Assembly: GCF_015751045.1 (NCBI RefSeq)
Contig: NZ_BNJW01000013.1
Location: 1-64,000 of the forward strand
DNA from: Enterococcus lactis
GTDB taxonomy: Bacteria > Bacillota > Bacilli > Lactobacillales > Enterococcaceae
Length of the DNA stretch: 64,000 nt
Reading direction: 5' to 3'
Both the position numbers and the translations under genes were made by a program. Positions 1 to 9,304 of this stretch are shown piece after piece (the first letter of the stretch is position 1; every line of letters begins with the position of its first letter). The notes under the pieces are model-generated. The model was given only the letters and a program-made list of their open reading frames with translations, was not told the origin of the DNA and did no database searches.

Positions 1-52
1 AATATGATTCTATCATTGTCAGTTCGTCTATGGTAAGATGTTTGTAGGTCAT
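1..52 (-). CDS. IS30-family transposase, N-terminal fragment cut by window edge
   Basis: Only the first 17 codons are inside the window, reading leftward from an ATG at 52. They give MTYKHLTIDELTMIESY, which matches the start of IS30-family transposases of enterococcal elements such as IS6770 (recalled, not searched). An AAGGAG ribosome-binding site lies upstream of the ATG. The rest of the element lies left of the window. This is a DDE transposase that moves the element by cut and circle formation. Truncation here is only the window boundary, so intactness cannot be judged. Confidence 0.7.
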   Translation of the reverse strand, partial: MTYKHLTIDELTMIESY

Positions 53-163
53 TTATGGTTACACTCCTTTGTTTTCTTTCGTCGGAAATACAATTTGAGT
101 GTACCATAAATGCCTTTTTATTTTTCTAACTTAATTTTACAATTCGCGAAAATATAAAAAATA
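53..163. mobile_element. Probable outer end of the IS30-type element
   Basis: This non-coding stretch lies between the transposase start codon and the first repeat hairpin. It should hold the element's promoter and terminal inverted repeat. I place the boundary near 140-163 only because the hairpin/repeat family begins at 164. No opposite end is in the window to define the inverted repeat. Confidence 0.4.
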
Positions 164-198
164 AAGAGGTTGTGACAAAAAGCGTGTCACAACCTCTT
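164..198. terminator. Short perfect hairpin at head of repeat array
   Basis: AAGAGGTTGTGACA is followed by a 7-base loop and TGTCACAACCTCTT, a 14-bp perfect stem. It is built from the same end sequence that borders the interspersed repeat modules. It probably works as an intrinsic terminator. Confidence 0.65.
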
Positions 199-207
199 CT
201 TCCAAAT

Positions 208-347
208 AAACGGTGTGTAAAAGCTTGCATCTGCGGTAATAAGTCCAGCCAAATCAAAAACATGGGAAACTATTTTTGCTTGGCTGTTTTTTATTACTTG
301 ATGCAGGACAGCTTTTTCACAATCTCTTCTTTAAACGGTGTTTAAAA
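208..347 (+). repeat. Interspersed hairpin repeat, module A plus partial next module
   Basis: The module starts AAACGGTGTGTAAAAGC and ends TCACAATCTCTT at 329. Its arms GCATCTGCGGTAATAA and TTATTACTTGATGC pair across a loop of about 25 bases. A second AAACGGTGTTTAAAA begins at 333 and stops, a truncated neighbour module. The array sits downstream of the ABC permease gene, which reads toward it. The same module occurs at 5691-5809 and 18397-18516. Confidence 0.8.
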
Positions 348-383
348 TTTAGTACTTTTTATTATCTTGTCTTATTCCGCCTG

Positions 384-2426
384 TCATTCCTCGATAATCC
401 GACAATATAACTGACTCGTAATGACATAAAGCAAAAGATAGATAAGGATCAATAAGCCACTGACAAGATAAGCCAACCAATAATCGGCAGTTTTGATATA
501 CTGAGTGAAAACATTGATTGCAAATACTGCATGAGTGATTCCTAATATCATGGGTGGAAAAAAGGTAAGTGCGTTTTGCTCGAAAATCATCCTTCTAATT
601 CTTCTTTGTGGTATCCCCAGTTTAGTCAATAGGTGATAATTTTCTTTTTCTTCCTCTGCTTCTGCTAATTGTCGAACGGTCAGAATACTGCCAGTAGCAA
701 TAATGACGATCATTCCGACAAACAGTGTGACAAAAATATTGATACCAATCCGCCGGTTGACTGCACGCAATTTTGAATAGCTGGAGGAGAAGTTCAACCG
801 AGAACCTTCTTGACTAAATTGAGCTTCCTTCATTTTGTCATCTGGCAGTTTCTTTGTACTAATTTCTCCTTGCAGACGCCCATTTACGATATCATAAGAA
901 TAATAAATAGCATTGAGCCACTTTATCGACATTTCACTGCTCAGTCGTTCATCTATCTTTTCATTATTCCCACCTGACACATCCACATTGACTACTTGAT
1001 AATCTACACCTTTTGCTTTTTCAAAAACGTTATCATCCACGACTAGCACAGGACTTAGATATACCATCGTTTCGTCACCTAATACACTTGGAAGCATTTG
1101 TTGAATCTTCAACTCTTGATTATCTGGCAATCCAATACTAGAACCATATAATGAAATATTCCGGAAAAGAGTTTGCATTTGATCAAGCAAAACAGTATAG
1201 TTAGGAGATTTCAAAGAAACGTTTGGCAAATCCGGATTAACTTTTCTGAAGGCTTGATATTCTGTTTCTGTGATCAGATTAGCAGTTTGAAACATAGGTT
1301 CTTCGAGATCTGGTCTGTAGATACTACCTATGACTTTATAATGCAAGGTGATTTCTTTAGTTATCTTCTGTCCTTCCTCTGCCAGAATAGGCTTGATTTT
1401 TTTTTCTGTCTCGACATCAAACTGATAGTCCATCGGGGAGGATACTTTCTCCTGATACGATAAAATAGTAGAAATACTAGCCGTACCGCCAATCGTCATT
1501 AAAGAAATTCCAAGAATGACTGTAATTAGAGAATTCGTCCGCCAGCTTTTGAGCAGGTGCACTTGTGTATTACCTATTATTAAAAAATTGATCCCATAGT
1601 AATAGAGCTTCCATTTACTCAATATGATCAAAAAGAGCCGAAATGTATAGCAGAAAAACAAATAAGTACCAATCACACAAATGAAAAAGATCAGAAAAGG
1701 CAAAAAGAGAATGAATGTCTCAAGGTAATGATGACTGATCATCCATGAAGTGATTTCTCTAAAATGACTAGCCCCAAAATATCCGCTCGTTAAAAGCAAT
1801 AACCCAATGACAGCGAGTAATCGATGCCTTGTTCTGAAACGCATCGTTGAACTATCTGCTTGTTCTTTTTCTCCAAAACTTCGAATCATCGGGTAGCGCC
1901 AGATTTTCCATATCGAATACACAGATACTGCTAAAAGGATGATGAAAAAAGCAAATAAAGTATCTGCGACTGATGGAATGGAGATAAAAAACGGACTATT
2001 AAGATCCATATCCATCATTCGAACCAAAATCATGGAAAAGAGTTTGGAGAAAATAATGCCGAGCAATATCCCAAAGATACAGGCAAATAACCCAATTATC
2101 ATGATTTCCAACACATATATACCTGAAATTTGTAGTTTGTTCATACCAAAAAGTTGATAGATACCTATTTCTTTTTGTCTTCTATTCAAAAAAAATCGGT
2201 TGGCACTGAATACGAAAAAAAGTAAAACGACAGTAATGATCAGTCCGCCAAAACTCAATCCACCATCTATCGAAGTATCTGGACTTGCTCTTCTAACTAA
2301 AGATTGATCATAAGTCATTGCGCTGAATGAATAATAAATCATCACGGATAAAGTCAAACTGAAAAAATAAACAAGATACCCTCGGGATTGCCGAAAAAAG
2401 CTTTTGACGGCTAGTTTATACAGCAT
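384..2426 (-). CDS. BceB-type FtsX-like ABC transporter permease
   Basis: This 680-residue protein has an N-terminal transmembrane helix, FtsX-type helix bundles around residues 55-330 and 570-675, and a large hydrophilic segment (about 330-560) expected outside the cell. That is the architecture of the BceB/VraG permeases that expel or sense cell-wall-active peptides and bacitracin. Its start overlaps the end of the upstream ATPase gene by 11 nt, so the two are translationally coupled. No BceRS-type two-component genes are adjacent, so the regulator must be elsewhere. Substrate is unknown. The family call is firm, the specific peptide is not. Confidence 0.85.
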   Translation of the reverse strand: MLYKLAVKSFFRQSRGYLVYFFSLTLSVMIYYSFSAMTYDQSLVRRASPDTSIDGGLSFGGLIITVVLLFFVFSANRFFLNRRQKEIGIYQLFGMNKLQISGIYVLEIMIIGLFACIFGILLGIIFSKLFSMILVRMMDMDLNSPFFISIPSVADTLFAFFIILLAVSVYSIWKIWRYPMIRSFGEKEQADSSTMRFRTRHRLLAVIGLLLLTSGYFGASHFREITSWMISHHYLETFILFLPFLIFFICVIGTYLFFCYTFRLFLIILSKWKLYYYGINFLIIGNTQVHLLKSWRTNSLITVILGISLMTIGGTASISTILSYQEKVSSPMDYQFDVETEKKIKPILAEEGQKITKEITLHYKVIGSIYRPDLEEPMFQTANLITETEYQAFRKVNPDLPNVSLKSPNYTVLLDQMQTLFRNISLYGSSIGLPDNQELKIQQMLPSVLGDETMVYLSPVLVVDDNVFEKAKGVDYQVVNVDVSGGNNEKIDERLSSEMSIKWLNAIYYSYDIVNGRLQGEISTKKLPDDKMKEAQFSQEGSRLNFSSSYSKLRAVNRRIGINIFVTLFVGMIVIIATGSILTVRQLAEAEEEKENYHLLTKLGIPQRRIRRMIFEQNALTFFPPMILGITHAVFAINVFTQYIKTADYWLAYLVSGLLILIYLLLYVITSQLYCRIIEE

Positions 2427-3183
2427 TCATTTTTCCTCCTCCACCAATCGTCGCCTGCATGTCGATTACTTTTTCAAAGAATTCTCTTCTTGTCCCTCTT
2501 CTCACAACTTCTGAAAAAATCACGCCGTCTTTAATAAATAAAATTCTGTCACAGTAGCTCGCTGTATATGGGTCATGGGTGACTAACAAGATTGTCGCTT
2601 TTTCTTTTTGATTCATAGTCTGTAAATAATTCAACAATTCTGTGGCCGACTTCGAATCTAGAGATCCAGTTGGTTCATCTGCAAAGATTACTTGTGGCTG
2701 AACAACAAGGGCTCTAGCGGCTGCAATTCGTTGTCGCTGACCGACAGAAAGCTCATCTGGATATCGTTTTAGCAGTTCTTCTATATTCAACAATTGAGCT
2801 ACGTGTCTTACTCTCTTTTCCATCTCTTCCTTAGTCATCCGTTCAACTGCTAGGGGCAATAGGATATTGTCTTTTGCATTTAAAGTATCGATCAAATTGA
2901 ATTCTTGAAAAATGAATCCTAGTTTTTTTCGGCGAAAGTCACTGAGCTCACTATTTTTCATTTTTGTGATTTCTTTTCCTTGAATCAAGACACTACCCAT
3001 CGTAGGCAAATTGATCGTGGATAAAATATTCATCAACGTCGTCTTGCCTGCACCACTTGGACCCATGATCCCAACAAATTCGCCTTCTTCTACTGTGAAT
3101 GAGATATTATCTAAAGCTTTGACGGGAGAAAGTTTGCTACCGTAGCTTTTACTGAGATGTTTCACTTCGATCATCTTTTCCAA
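2416..3183 (-). CDS. BceA-type ABC transporter ATP-binding protein
   Basis: This ATPase has Walker [10 protein letters not shown], the signature [15 protein letters not shown] (first G of LSGGQ replaced by V, common in this family), Walker [14 protein letters not shown] and the H-loop VTHD. It belongs to the MacB/BceA group and powers the adjacent permease. The open frame runs to 3219, but a GAGGAG site at suitable distance points to a TTG start at 3183. An ATG at 3174 giving MIEVKHLSK is the other candidate. It is divergent from nrdD, with about 320 bases between them. Confidence 0.88.
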   Translation of the reverse strand: MEKMIEVKHLSKSYGSKLSPVKALDNISFTVEEGEFVGIMGPSGAGKTTLMNILSTINLPTMGSVLIQGKEITKMKNSELSDFRRKKLGFIFQEFNLIDTLNAKDNILLPLAVERMTKEEMEKRVRHVAQLLNIEELLKRYPDELSVGQRQRIAAARALVVQPQVIFADEPTGSLDSKSATELLNYLQTMNQKEKATILLVTHDPYTASYCDRILFIKDGVIFSEVVRRGTRREFFEKVIDMQATIGGGGKMNAV

Positions 3184-3375
3184 TTCTTCTTCTCCTCTTT
3201 CATTTCTGTTTATTTGCATAGTAGCATATCTACGAACAATTTGCTCTTATGTTTTTGTCACTTTTTCTTAGCCTAAATAAAAAAATTTTATTCAATTATT
3301 TTATTCAGCTAAATTAAATATGCAAAAAACAAATCCATCAACTACAAGTTTTCACTTTTTTTCACAATAAAATAT

Positions 3376-3433
3376 ACACTACATATAGTATAGAAATCCA
3401 ATTATACAGCGGATTGAATACTATATATAGCCG
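3376..3433 (+). promoter_or_regulatory. Two NrdR-box-like palindromes upstream of nrdD
   Basis: ACACTACATATAGTAT (3376-3391) and ATACTATATATAGCCG (3418-3433) resemble the NrdR operator consensus ACACTATATATTGTGT. Their starts are 42 bases apart, about four helical turns, so a protein could bind both on one face. NrdR represses ribonucleotide reductase genes when dATP is high. The second box is weaker in its right half. Confidence 0.6.
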
Positions 3434-3441
3434 ATAATTAG

Positions 3442-3470
3442 TTGCTCCTTCCTAAATTTTGTTTTATGAT
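3442..3470 (+). promoter_or_regulatory. Predicted nrdD promoter
   Basis: A -35 TTGCTC (3442-3447) and a -10 TATGAT (3465-3470) are separated by exactly 17 bases. They lie just downstream of the NrdR-like boxes and about 30 bases before the nrdD start. No other sigma-A-like pair is as well spaced here. Confidence 0.5.
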
Positions 3471-3502
3471 AGACAAGAACAATTTAGCAGGAGTTGAAGA
3501 TA

Positions 3503-5692
3503 ATGAAAGTAAATTATGAAGAGAAAACAGTCGTTACTCAGCAACCAGAGGCACACCAGATGAAAGTTATCAAACGAGATGGCCGCCATGTTGATTTCGA
3601 TGAACAAAAGATCAACGAAGCACTAATCAAAGCTGAAAAGAAAATTCACGGCTCATTATCCCCACTTACTTACGAAAAAATCCAAATGATTGCAGACTTG
3701 GTTGTCCAAGAAATCAAAAGCCGGTTTGCTGAAAATGTCAAGATCTATGAGATTCAAAACATCGTGGAACATATCTTATTAGAAAAAAACGAATATGAAT
3801 TAGCAGAAGAGTATATCAATTACCGTACAAAACGGGATTTTGCTCGCAGTAAAGCGACAGATATCAACTTTTCGATTGAAAAACTAATCAACAAAGACCA
3901 GACTGTCGTGAATGAAAATGCAAATAAAGACAGTAATGTTTTCAATACACAGCGTGATCTAACAGCCGGCATTGTCGGAAAATCGATCGGACTGAAAATG
4001 TTGCCGCCACATATAGCAAATGCCCATCAAAAAGGTGATATCCATTACCATGATTTGGATTATCATCCTTACACACCGATGACAAATTGCTGCTTGATTG
4101 ATTTCAAAGGTATGCTGAACAACGGTTTCAAAATTGGAAATGCGGAAGTGGAATCACCTAAATCTATCCAGACAGCGACAGCACAAATCTCACAGATCAT
4201 TGCTAATGTTGCGTCAAGTCAATATGGCGGCTGTTCTGCCGACCGAACAGATGAATTGCTGGCTCCTTTTGCAGAATTGAACTATAAAAAACATCTAAAA
4301 GACGCGGAAGAATGGATCGATTCGCCAGAACGCCAAAAAGAATATGCAAAAGCAAAAACCAAAAAAGATATCTTCGATGCTATGCAAAGTTTGGAATATG
4401 AAATCAATACCTTATTTACTTCAAATGGGCAAACCCCTTTCACTTCATTAGGGTTTGGTTTGGGGGAAAACTGGTTTGAAAGAGAAATCCAAAAAGCGAT
4501 TTTACAGATCCGAATCAATGGATTAGGGAGTGAAAAGCGAACAGCTATCTTCCCTAAACTGATCTTCACTTTAAAAAAAGGTGTAAACTTAAACCCTGAA
4601 GATCCTAATTACGACATCAAACAACTAGCATTGGAATGTGCAACGAAACGAATGTATCCTGATATTCTGAATTACGACAAAATCGTCGAATTAACTGGAA
4701 GTTTCAAAGTACCTATGGGCTGTCGTTCATTCTTGCAAGGATGGAAAGACGAAAATGGTCAAGAAGTAAATGTCGGACGAATGAATTTAGGTGTGGTTAC
4801 ATTGAATTTACCAAGAATCGCGATCGAATCAAAAGGAGATCAGAACAAATTCTGGCAGCTATTGTCTGACCGTTTAGAAATCATGAAAGATGCGCTTCTC
4901 TATCGTGTAGAACGTTGTAAAGAAGCCATTCCAGCAAATGCGCCAATCTTATACATGTATGGTGCTTTCGGAAAACGTCTTTCACGTACCGATTCTGTCA
5001 ATGAATTATTCAAAAACCGTCGAGCTACTGTATCATTAGGCTACATTGGATTATATGAAGTTGCTTCAGCTTTCTTTGGTGGCGAATGGGAAACAAACCC
5101 AGAGGCAAAAGCTTTCACACTTGACATCGTCAAAGAATTAAAAGCCAATGCGGATGCATGGGGTGATGAATACGGTTATCATTTCAGCGTCTATTCAACA
5201 CCAAGTGAAAGTCTGACTGATCGTTTCTGTCGTTTAGATACAGAAAAATTTGGTATCATCGAAAATATCACAGATAAAGAATATTATACAAACAGTTTCC
5301 ACTATGATGTGCGTAAAAACCCAACGCCATTTGAAAAATTGGAATTTGAGAAGGATTATCCAAAATATTGTTCAGGTGGATTCATCCACTACTGTGAATA
5401 CCCTATGCTCCAACAAAACCCGAAAGCCTTAGAAGCTGTGTGGGATTTTGCATATGATAAAATCGGGTATCTTGGTACGAATACGCCAATTGACCATTGC
5501 TATCAATGTGGTTTTGAAGGTGATTTCAAACCAACAGAACGAGGCTTCGAATGTCCAGAATGTGGAAATCATGACCCAAAAACATGTGATGTAGTCAAAC
5601 GTACTTGTGGTTATTTAGGAAATCCACAAGCTCGTCCGATGGTACATGGTCGCCACAAAGAAATTTCCTCACGTGTGAAACACATGAAATGA
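3503..5692 (+). CDS. nrdD: Anaerobic ribonucleoside-triphosphate reductase (class III)
   Basis: Reduces NTPs to dNTPs without oxygen using a glycyl radical. An N-terminal ATP-cone (VIKRDGRHVDFDEQKINEAL) provides allosteric control. The C-terminus holds the four-Cys zinc site CYQCGF...CPECGNH and the glycyl-radical motif RTCGYLGNP. The frame extends to a TTG at 3494, but AGGAG at 3489-3493 fits the ATG at 3503, giving 729 residues. The stop codon at 5690-5692 overlaps the first bases of a repeat module. Its activase nrdG follows after an unusually long gap of 437 bases. Confidence 0.97.
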   Translation: MKVNYEEKTVVTQQPEAHQMKVIKRDGRHVDFDEQKINEALIKAEKKIHGSLSPLTYEKIQMIADLVVQEIKSRFAENVKIYEIQNIVEHILLEKNEYELAEEYINYRTKRDFARSKATDINFSIEKLINKDQTVVNENANKDSNVFNTQRDLTAGIVGKSIGLKMLPPHIANAHQKGDIHYHDLDYHPYTPMTNCCLIDFKGMLNNGFKIGNAEVESPKSIQTATAQISQIIANVASSQYGGCSADRTDELLAPFAELNYKKHLKDAEEWIDSPERQKEYAKAKTKKDIFDAMQSLEYEINTLFTSNGQTPFTSLGFGLGENWFEREIQKAILQIRINGLGSEKRTAIFPKLIFTLKKGVNLNPEDPNYDIKQLALECATKRMYPDILNYDKIVELTGSFKVPMGCRSFLQGWKDENGQEVNVGRMNLGVVTLNLPRIAIESKGDQNKFWQLLSDRLEIMKDALLYRVERCKEAIPANAPILYMYGAFGKRLSRTDSVNELFKNRRATVSLGYIGLYEVASAFFGGEWETNPEAKAFTLDIVKELKANADAWGDEYGYHFSVYSTPSESLTDRFCRLDTEKFGIIENITDKEYYTNSFHYDVRKNPTPFEKLEFEKDYPKYCSGGFIHYCEYPMLQQNPKALEAVWDFAYDKIGYLGTNTPIDHCYQCGFEGDFKPTERGFECPECGNHDPKTCDVVKRTCGYLGNPQARPMVHGRHKEISSRVKHMK

Positions 5693-5809
5693 GGTTGTGA
5701 AAAAGCTGTCCTGCATCAAGTAATAAGAACAACTAAACAAAAATAGCTCCTCATATTTTTCGTTTAGTTGGGCTTATTACCGCAGATGCAAGCTTTTGAA
5801 CACCGTTTA
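5691..5809 (-). repeat. Interspersed hairpin repeat, module A, reverse orientation
   Basis: Begins GAGGTTGTGAAAAAGCTG inside the nrdD stop codon and ends GAACACCGTTTA. The arms CTGCATCAAGTAATAAGAAC and CTTATTACCGCAGATGCAAG pair. The loop holds AAATAGCTCCTCATATTTTT, the reverse of the loop seen in the other copies. Confidence 0.8.
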
Positions 5810-5814
5810 AGAAA

Positions 5815-5931
5815 GAGGTTGTGAAATCAGCGCCCTGACCTGAGTATTAGAGAAACAAAATGGAAAAATGGCTCCTCCTATTTTACCGTTTTTTGAGCTA
5901 ATACCGAAGGTCAGCTGATTGAACACCGTTT
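5815..5931 (-). repeat. Interspersed hairpin repeat, module B, reverse orientation
   Basis: Follows module A after 5 bases, with the same ends (GAGGTTGTGAAATCAGCG and GAACACCGTTT) but a different stem. CTGACCTGAGTATTAG pairs with CTAATACCGAAGGTCAG. A degraded hairpin remnant (AGAGGCTGCGACA...ACCCTCTTTC) follows at about 5941-5978. The rest of the gap to nrdG holds no gene. Confidence 0.8.
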
Positions 5932-6129
5932 ATTCAGAATAAGAGGCTGCGACAAGTCTTTTTTCACCACCCTCTTTCGATGGCTTTGTATCTTTGAACA
6001 TCCTCTATCAAAATAAGAACAAGCTTTCTTGTACAATGGATTTAGGTCAGGTTGTTCTTATTTATGTGGTCGAGTAGATTTTATCTTCAATAGCTATATC
6101 TTTGAACCTTAAATGAAAGAAGTTTTTTT

Positions 6130-6732
6130 ATGAGAAATCCAAAACCAAAAGAATGGTTAGCAAAAGACTACAGTCAAAACTATATTGCTGACTACAAACC
6201 GTTTAATTTTGTCGATGGTGAAGGTGTCCGTAACAGTCTTTACGTTAGCGGGTGCTTATTCGCCTGCGAAGGTTGCTTCAACAAAGCGGCGCAAAATTTT
6301 CGATATGGCAAACCATTCACACCTGAATTAGAAGAACAAATCATCGCTGACTTGCGCAACGATTACGTACAAGGACTGACTTTATTGGGCGGCGAGCCTT
6401 TTTTGAATACAGATGTTTGTTTGCAAGTCGTACGACGTATCCGAAAAGAGTTCGGTACGACAAAAGATATCTGGTCATGGACAGGCTATACCTTTGATGA
6501 ATTGCTACAAGATTCAGAAGATAAATTAGAACTCCTTTCGCAAATCGATATCCTTGTTGACGGACGCTTTGAATTGAGCAAACGTGACCTAAAACTACAA
6601 TTTCGCGGAAGCAGCAACCAGCGAATCATTGATGTCCAAAAATCTTTAGAATCCAACCAAGTTATGATTTGGGAAAAATGTACGGATGCAACAGAAACCT
6701 ATGAACAAATCAAAAAACAAGACTTGATATAA
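6130..6732 (+). CDS. nrdG: Anaerobic ribonucleotide reductase activating protein
   Basis: A radical-SAM enzyme that places the glycyl radical on NrdD. The CX3CX2C cluster motif is seen in SGCLFACEGCF around residues 40-50, followed by the glycine-rich LLGGEPFLN near residue 94. Its length of 200 residues is normal for the Gram-positive form. In most relatives nrdD and nrdG nearly touch. Here two repeat modules separate them, so nrdG may depend on read-through or its own promoter. The ribosome-binding site (GAAAGAAG) is modest. An intrinsic terminator follows. Confidence 0.95.
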   Translation: MRNPKPKEWLAKDYSQNYIADYKPFNFVDGEGVRNSLYVSGCLFACEGCFNKAAQNFRYGKPFTPELEEQIIADLRNDYVQGLTLLGGEPFLNTDVCLQVVRRIRKEFGTTKDIWSWTGYTFDELLQDSEDKLELLSQIDILVDGRFELSKRDLKLQFRGSSNQRIIDVQKSLESNQVMIWEKCTDATETYEQIKKQDLI

Positions 6733-6787
6733 AAACAGCTTTGAGAGAGAAAACGGATTTCCATTTTCAACTCTCAAAGCTGTTTTT
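6731..6787. terminator. Bidirectional terminator between nrdG and dinB
   Basis: AAAACAGCTTTGAGA pairs with TCTCAAAGCTGTTTT around an inner GAAAA/TTTTC stem, flanked by A and T runs. It serves convergent nrdG and dinB. Confidence 0.8.
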
Positions 6788-7904
6788 ATATTTCTTGATT
6801 TCCCCATAACGGAAGGACGATATTTTCATAGGTCATCGGGTCAAGATTCGTCAAGGTGATTCCTAACAATCGGATCCCTTTTTCTACTCCCAAGATTTCC
6901 TCCCATATAAGACTTGCTTGATAAAAGAGCGCTTCTTTTTTATAGATGTATTCTGGCAATGTCACTCTTTTGGTCACAGTAGAATAATCCGTGTACCTGA
7001 CCTTCAAAACCACTGTTTTCCCATGTTTTTGGACTCTTCTCAGTGCTTCTTCTACTTTTTCAGCTAGTTGGCGCAACTGAGCCAGCACGGCTTCCTCCGT
7101 TTGCAATGGCTGTCCATACGTATGCTCTTTTCCCACAGATTTTCGCTCTCTTGTAACATTTACTGGAGAATCATGGATTCCTCTCACTTTACGATAAAGA
7201 GAATAGCCCATTTTTCCAAAATTTCGAATCAACATCATTTCTGTGCATTCATATAGGTCTTTTCCTGTATAAATCCCTAACTCATGCATTCTAGGTACAG
7301 TTTTCTTCCCTACTCCATGAAATTTTTCAATTGGCAAAGCTTTTAAAAATGGCACAGCATCTTGAGGTGCAACTACTGTGATCCCTCTAGGTTTTTGATA
7401 GTCTGATGCTAATTTGGCCAAAAACTTATTGTAACTTACTCCCGCAGAACATGTTAGCTGGACTCTTTCCCAAATATCTGCCTGGATCATTCGGGCGATT
7501 TTGATGGCTGACTTGCAATTGATTTTGTTTTCGGTCACATCAAGATACGCTTCATCGATACTAACTGGTTCTACAATGTCTGTATAATGATAGAATACTT
7601 CCCGTACTTGTTTGGAAATCTCGCTGTATTTATGATGGTCGCCAGGCTTAAAGATGGCTTGCGGGCAAAGTTCATACGCTTTTTGTGCACTCATTGCTGA
7701 ATGAATTCCGAATTTTCTTGCTTCATAATTTGCCGTAGTCACTACTCCACGCCCACCAGTGTCACTGGGATGTCTAGCAATTACTAATGGGTGCCCACGA
7801 AACTCAGGATGATCTCGTTCTTCAACAGAAGCGAAAAAAGCATCCATATCGATATGAATGATTTTTCTTGATGTATCATTATGTAAAGGAAATTGCAGCT
7901 CCAT
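6786..7904 (-). CDS. dinB: DNA polymerase IV (Y-family)
   Basis: An error-prone translesion polymerase. The palm motif IIHIDMDAFFASVEERD carries the first catalytic Asp, and VSIDEAYLDVT holds the SxDE catalytic pair. The helix-hairpin-helix and little-finger domains follow to the C-terminus, which ends near a degenerate clamp-binding region. The frame could begin at a GTG (7913), but AAGAGG is better spaced to the tandem ATG codons at 7907/7904, giving about 372 residues. It is a single gene, convergent with nrdG. Confidence 0.95.
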   Translation of the reverse strand: MELQFPLHNDTSRKIIHIDMDAFFASVEERDHPEFRGHPLVIARHPSDTGGRGVVTTANYEARKFGIHSAMSAQKAYELCPQAIFKPGDHHKYSEISKQVREVFYHYTDIVEPVSIDEAYLDVTENKINCKSAIKIARMIQADIWERVQLTCSAGVSYNKFLAKLASDYQKPRGITVVAPQDAVPFLKALPIEKFHGVGKKTVPRMHELGIYTGKDLYECTEMMLIRNFGKMGYSLYRKVRGIHDSPVNVTRERKSVGKEHTYGQPLQTEEAVLAQLRQLAEKVEEALRRVQKHGKTVVLKVRYTDYSTVTKRVTLPEYIYKKEALFYQASLIWEEILGVEKGIRLLGITLTNLDPMTYENIVLPLWGNQEI

Positions 7905-8015
7905 CATCCTCACCTCTTAGCCATTATACAGGAACGTTCGTTCGCATTCAAGAGATTTGAGAAGTTAGTAGCTGTTTTCCACATTGCCGCTTGATTGTAT
8001 ACTACTTATACTATT

Positions 8016-8888
8016 TCAGTCTAATTCGTGATATTGACGGTAAACTTCTTGTTTTTTCAGTCCATTTTTAAGCGCTACTGCTTTGATAGCAGCATTTGGC
8101 TTTTCGCCTGATGCAATCTTTGCTTCTACTTGTTCTTTTAAGGATCCCTGCTCTTCATCCACTTCTGTCCCTGTCGTTTCAAACAAATTTCCTTCTACAA
8201 GCAGACAACATTCCCCCTTTACTGGATGTTCTTCGATATATGCAAGTAGTTCTTCTGTACTTCCTCTAAGGTATTCTTCATGGATCTTTGTCAATTCTCG
8301 ACACAAAACGACTTGGCGATTACCAAAAATGTCTAAGAAATTCGTCAACGTAGCTGTGATCCGATAAGGTGACTCATAGAAAATCAGCGTAGCTGTTTGT
8401 TCTTTTAGCTTTTCCAATGTTTCTTTCTGTTCTTTTTTCTTGCGTGGAAGGAAGCCATAAAATAAAAATGGTTGAGGCACTAGCCCTGAAGCAATCAAAG
8501 CCGTCATCCCAGCTGTAGGTCCTGGGATAGATATCACAGAAATCCCTTCTTTTATGCAGGCTAAAACTAGCTCATGTCCAGGATCGCTGATGGAAGGCAT
8601 TCCTGCGTCACTGACTTGAGCAATCGTTTTTCCTTCTTTTAACAAAGCAATCAATTGAGGGACACGTTCTTTATAATTATGTTCATGTAAACTTTTTTGG
8701 GGTGTATGAATCTCGAAGTGATTCAATAATTTTTGTGTATTACGCGTATCTTCGCTTGCGATAAGGTCTGCTTCTTGTAGCATACGAACACTTCTGTAGC
8801 TCATATCTTCTAGATTTCCGATTGGCGTCGGTACAAGATATAAATTCCCGTATACTGGATTTCCTTTGAAACTTTTTTGATTATACAT
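8016..8888 (-). CDS. rsmI: 16S rRNA (cytidine1402-2'-O)-methyltransferase
   Basis: SAM-dependent methylation of C1402 in the decoding centre of 16S rRNA. The family signature LVPTPIGNLEDMSYRS is near residue 18, with ASEDTRNTQKLL and the glycine-rich SDAGMPSISDPG further on. Length of 290 residues is typical. It sits downstream of the yabA operon behind a weak terminator, the usual Firmicute neighbourhood, so partial read-through from the replication operon is likely. Confidence 0.95.
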   Translation of the reverse strand: MYNQKSFKGNPVYGNLYLVPTPIGNLEDMSYRSVRMLQEADLIASEDTRNTQKLLNHFEIHTPQKSLHEHNYKERVPQLIALLKEGKTIAQVSDAGMPSISDPGHELVLACIKEGISVISIPGPTAGMTALIASGLVPQPFLFYGFLPRKKKEQKETLEKLKEQTATLIFYESPYRITATLTNFLDIFGNRQVVLCRELTKIHEEYLRGSTEELLAYIEEHPVKGECCLLVEGNLFETTGTEVDEEQGSLKEQVEAKIASGEKPNAAIKAVALKNGLKKQEVYRQYHELD

Positions 8889-8913
8889 CTGTCACAATCT
8901 CCTTAATAAAAAA

Positions 8914-8940
8914 ACTGGAGCAGTCTTTCTCCGCTCCAGT
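8914..8940 (-). terminator. Intrinsic terminator between yabA and rsmI
   Basis: On the minus strand ACTGGAGC and GCTCCAGT pair around an 11-base loop and are followed by a T run. It lies in the short gap after yabA. Confidence 0.7.
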
Positions 8941-8956
8941 CTCCTCTTGTTATTGA

Positions 8957-9304
8957 TCATCGACCGCTTTCGCGATAGATCACTTCTAGACAAAACGCAC
9001 AAGGCTCGTCATTGTCCCGTCTTGATCCATATAAATCGTAGCAGACATGGAAGCCTTCTTCATAAATTTTTTCAAGATTCATACGAGACTTGGAAAGTTC
9101 TTGCTTCACATTTTCAGCTGGAGCTTGTGCAACTTGGTTCAATTCCCGAAGATGTTCTCGCAAACGTTGATTTTCCATCTCCAAAGTCGTATTTTTTTCT
9201 ACGATTTCATGCAAAGCATGCTTCATTTCAACAAGTTCTGTTAATGTATTTCTCAACTCTGATTCTAACTGATTCAATCCGTCGTATAATGATCTCTTAT
9301 CCAT
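8957..9304 (-). CDS. yabA: Replication initiation control protein YabA
   Basis: Links DnaA to the sliding clamp DnaN and limits over-initiation. The 115-residue protein has an N-terminal leucine-rich coiled coil (residues about 1-60) for tetramer formation and a C-terminal zinc module seen as FHVCYDLYG...CAFCLEVIY. Its start overlaps the end of ricT by 8 bases, so the pair is coupled. This order, ricT then yabA then rsmI, is conserved in Bacillota. Confidence 0.93.
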   Translation of the reverse strand: MDKRSLYDGLNQLESELRNTLTELVEMKHALHEIVEKNTTLEMENQRLREHLRELNQVAQAPAENVKQELSKSRMNLEKIYEEGFHVCYDLYGSRRDNDEPCAFCLEVIYRESGR

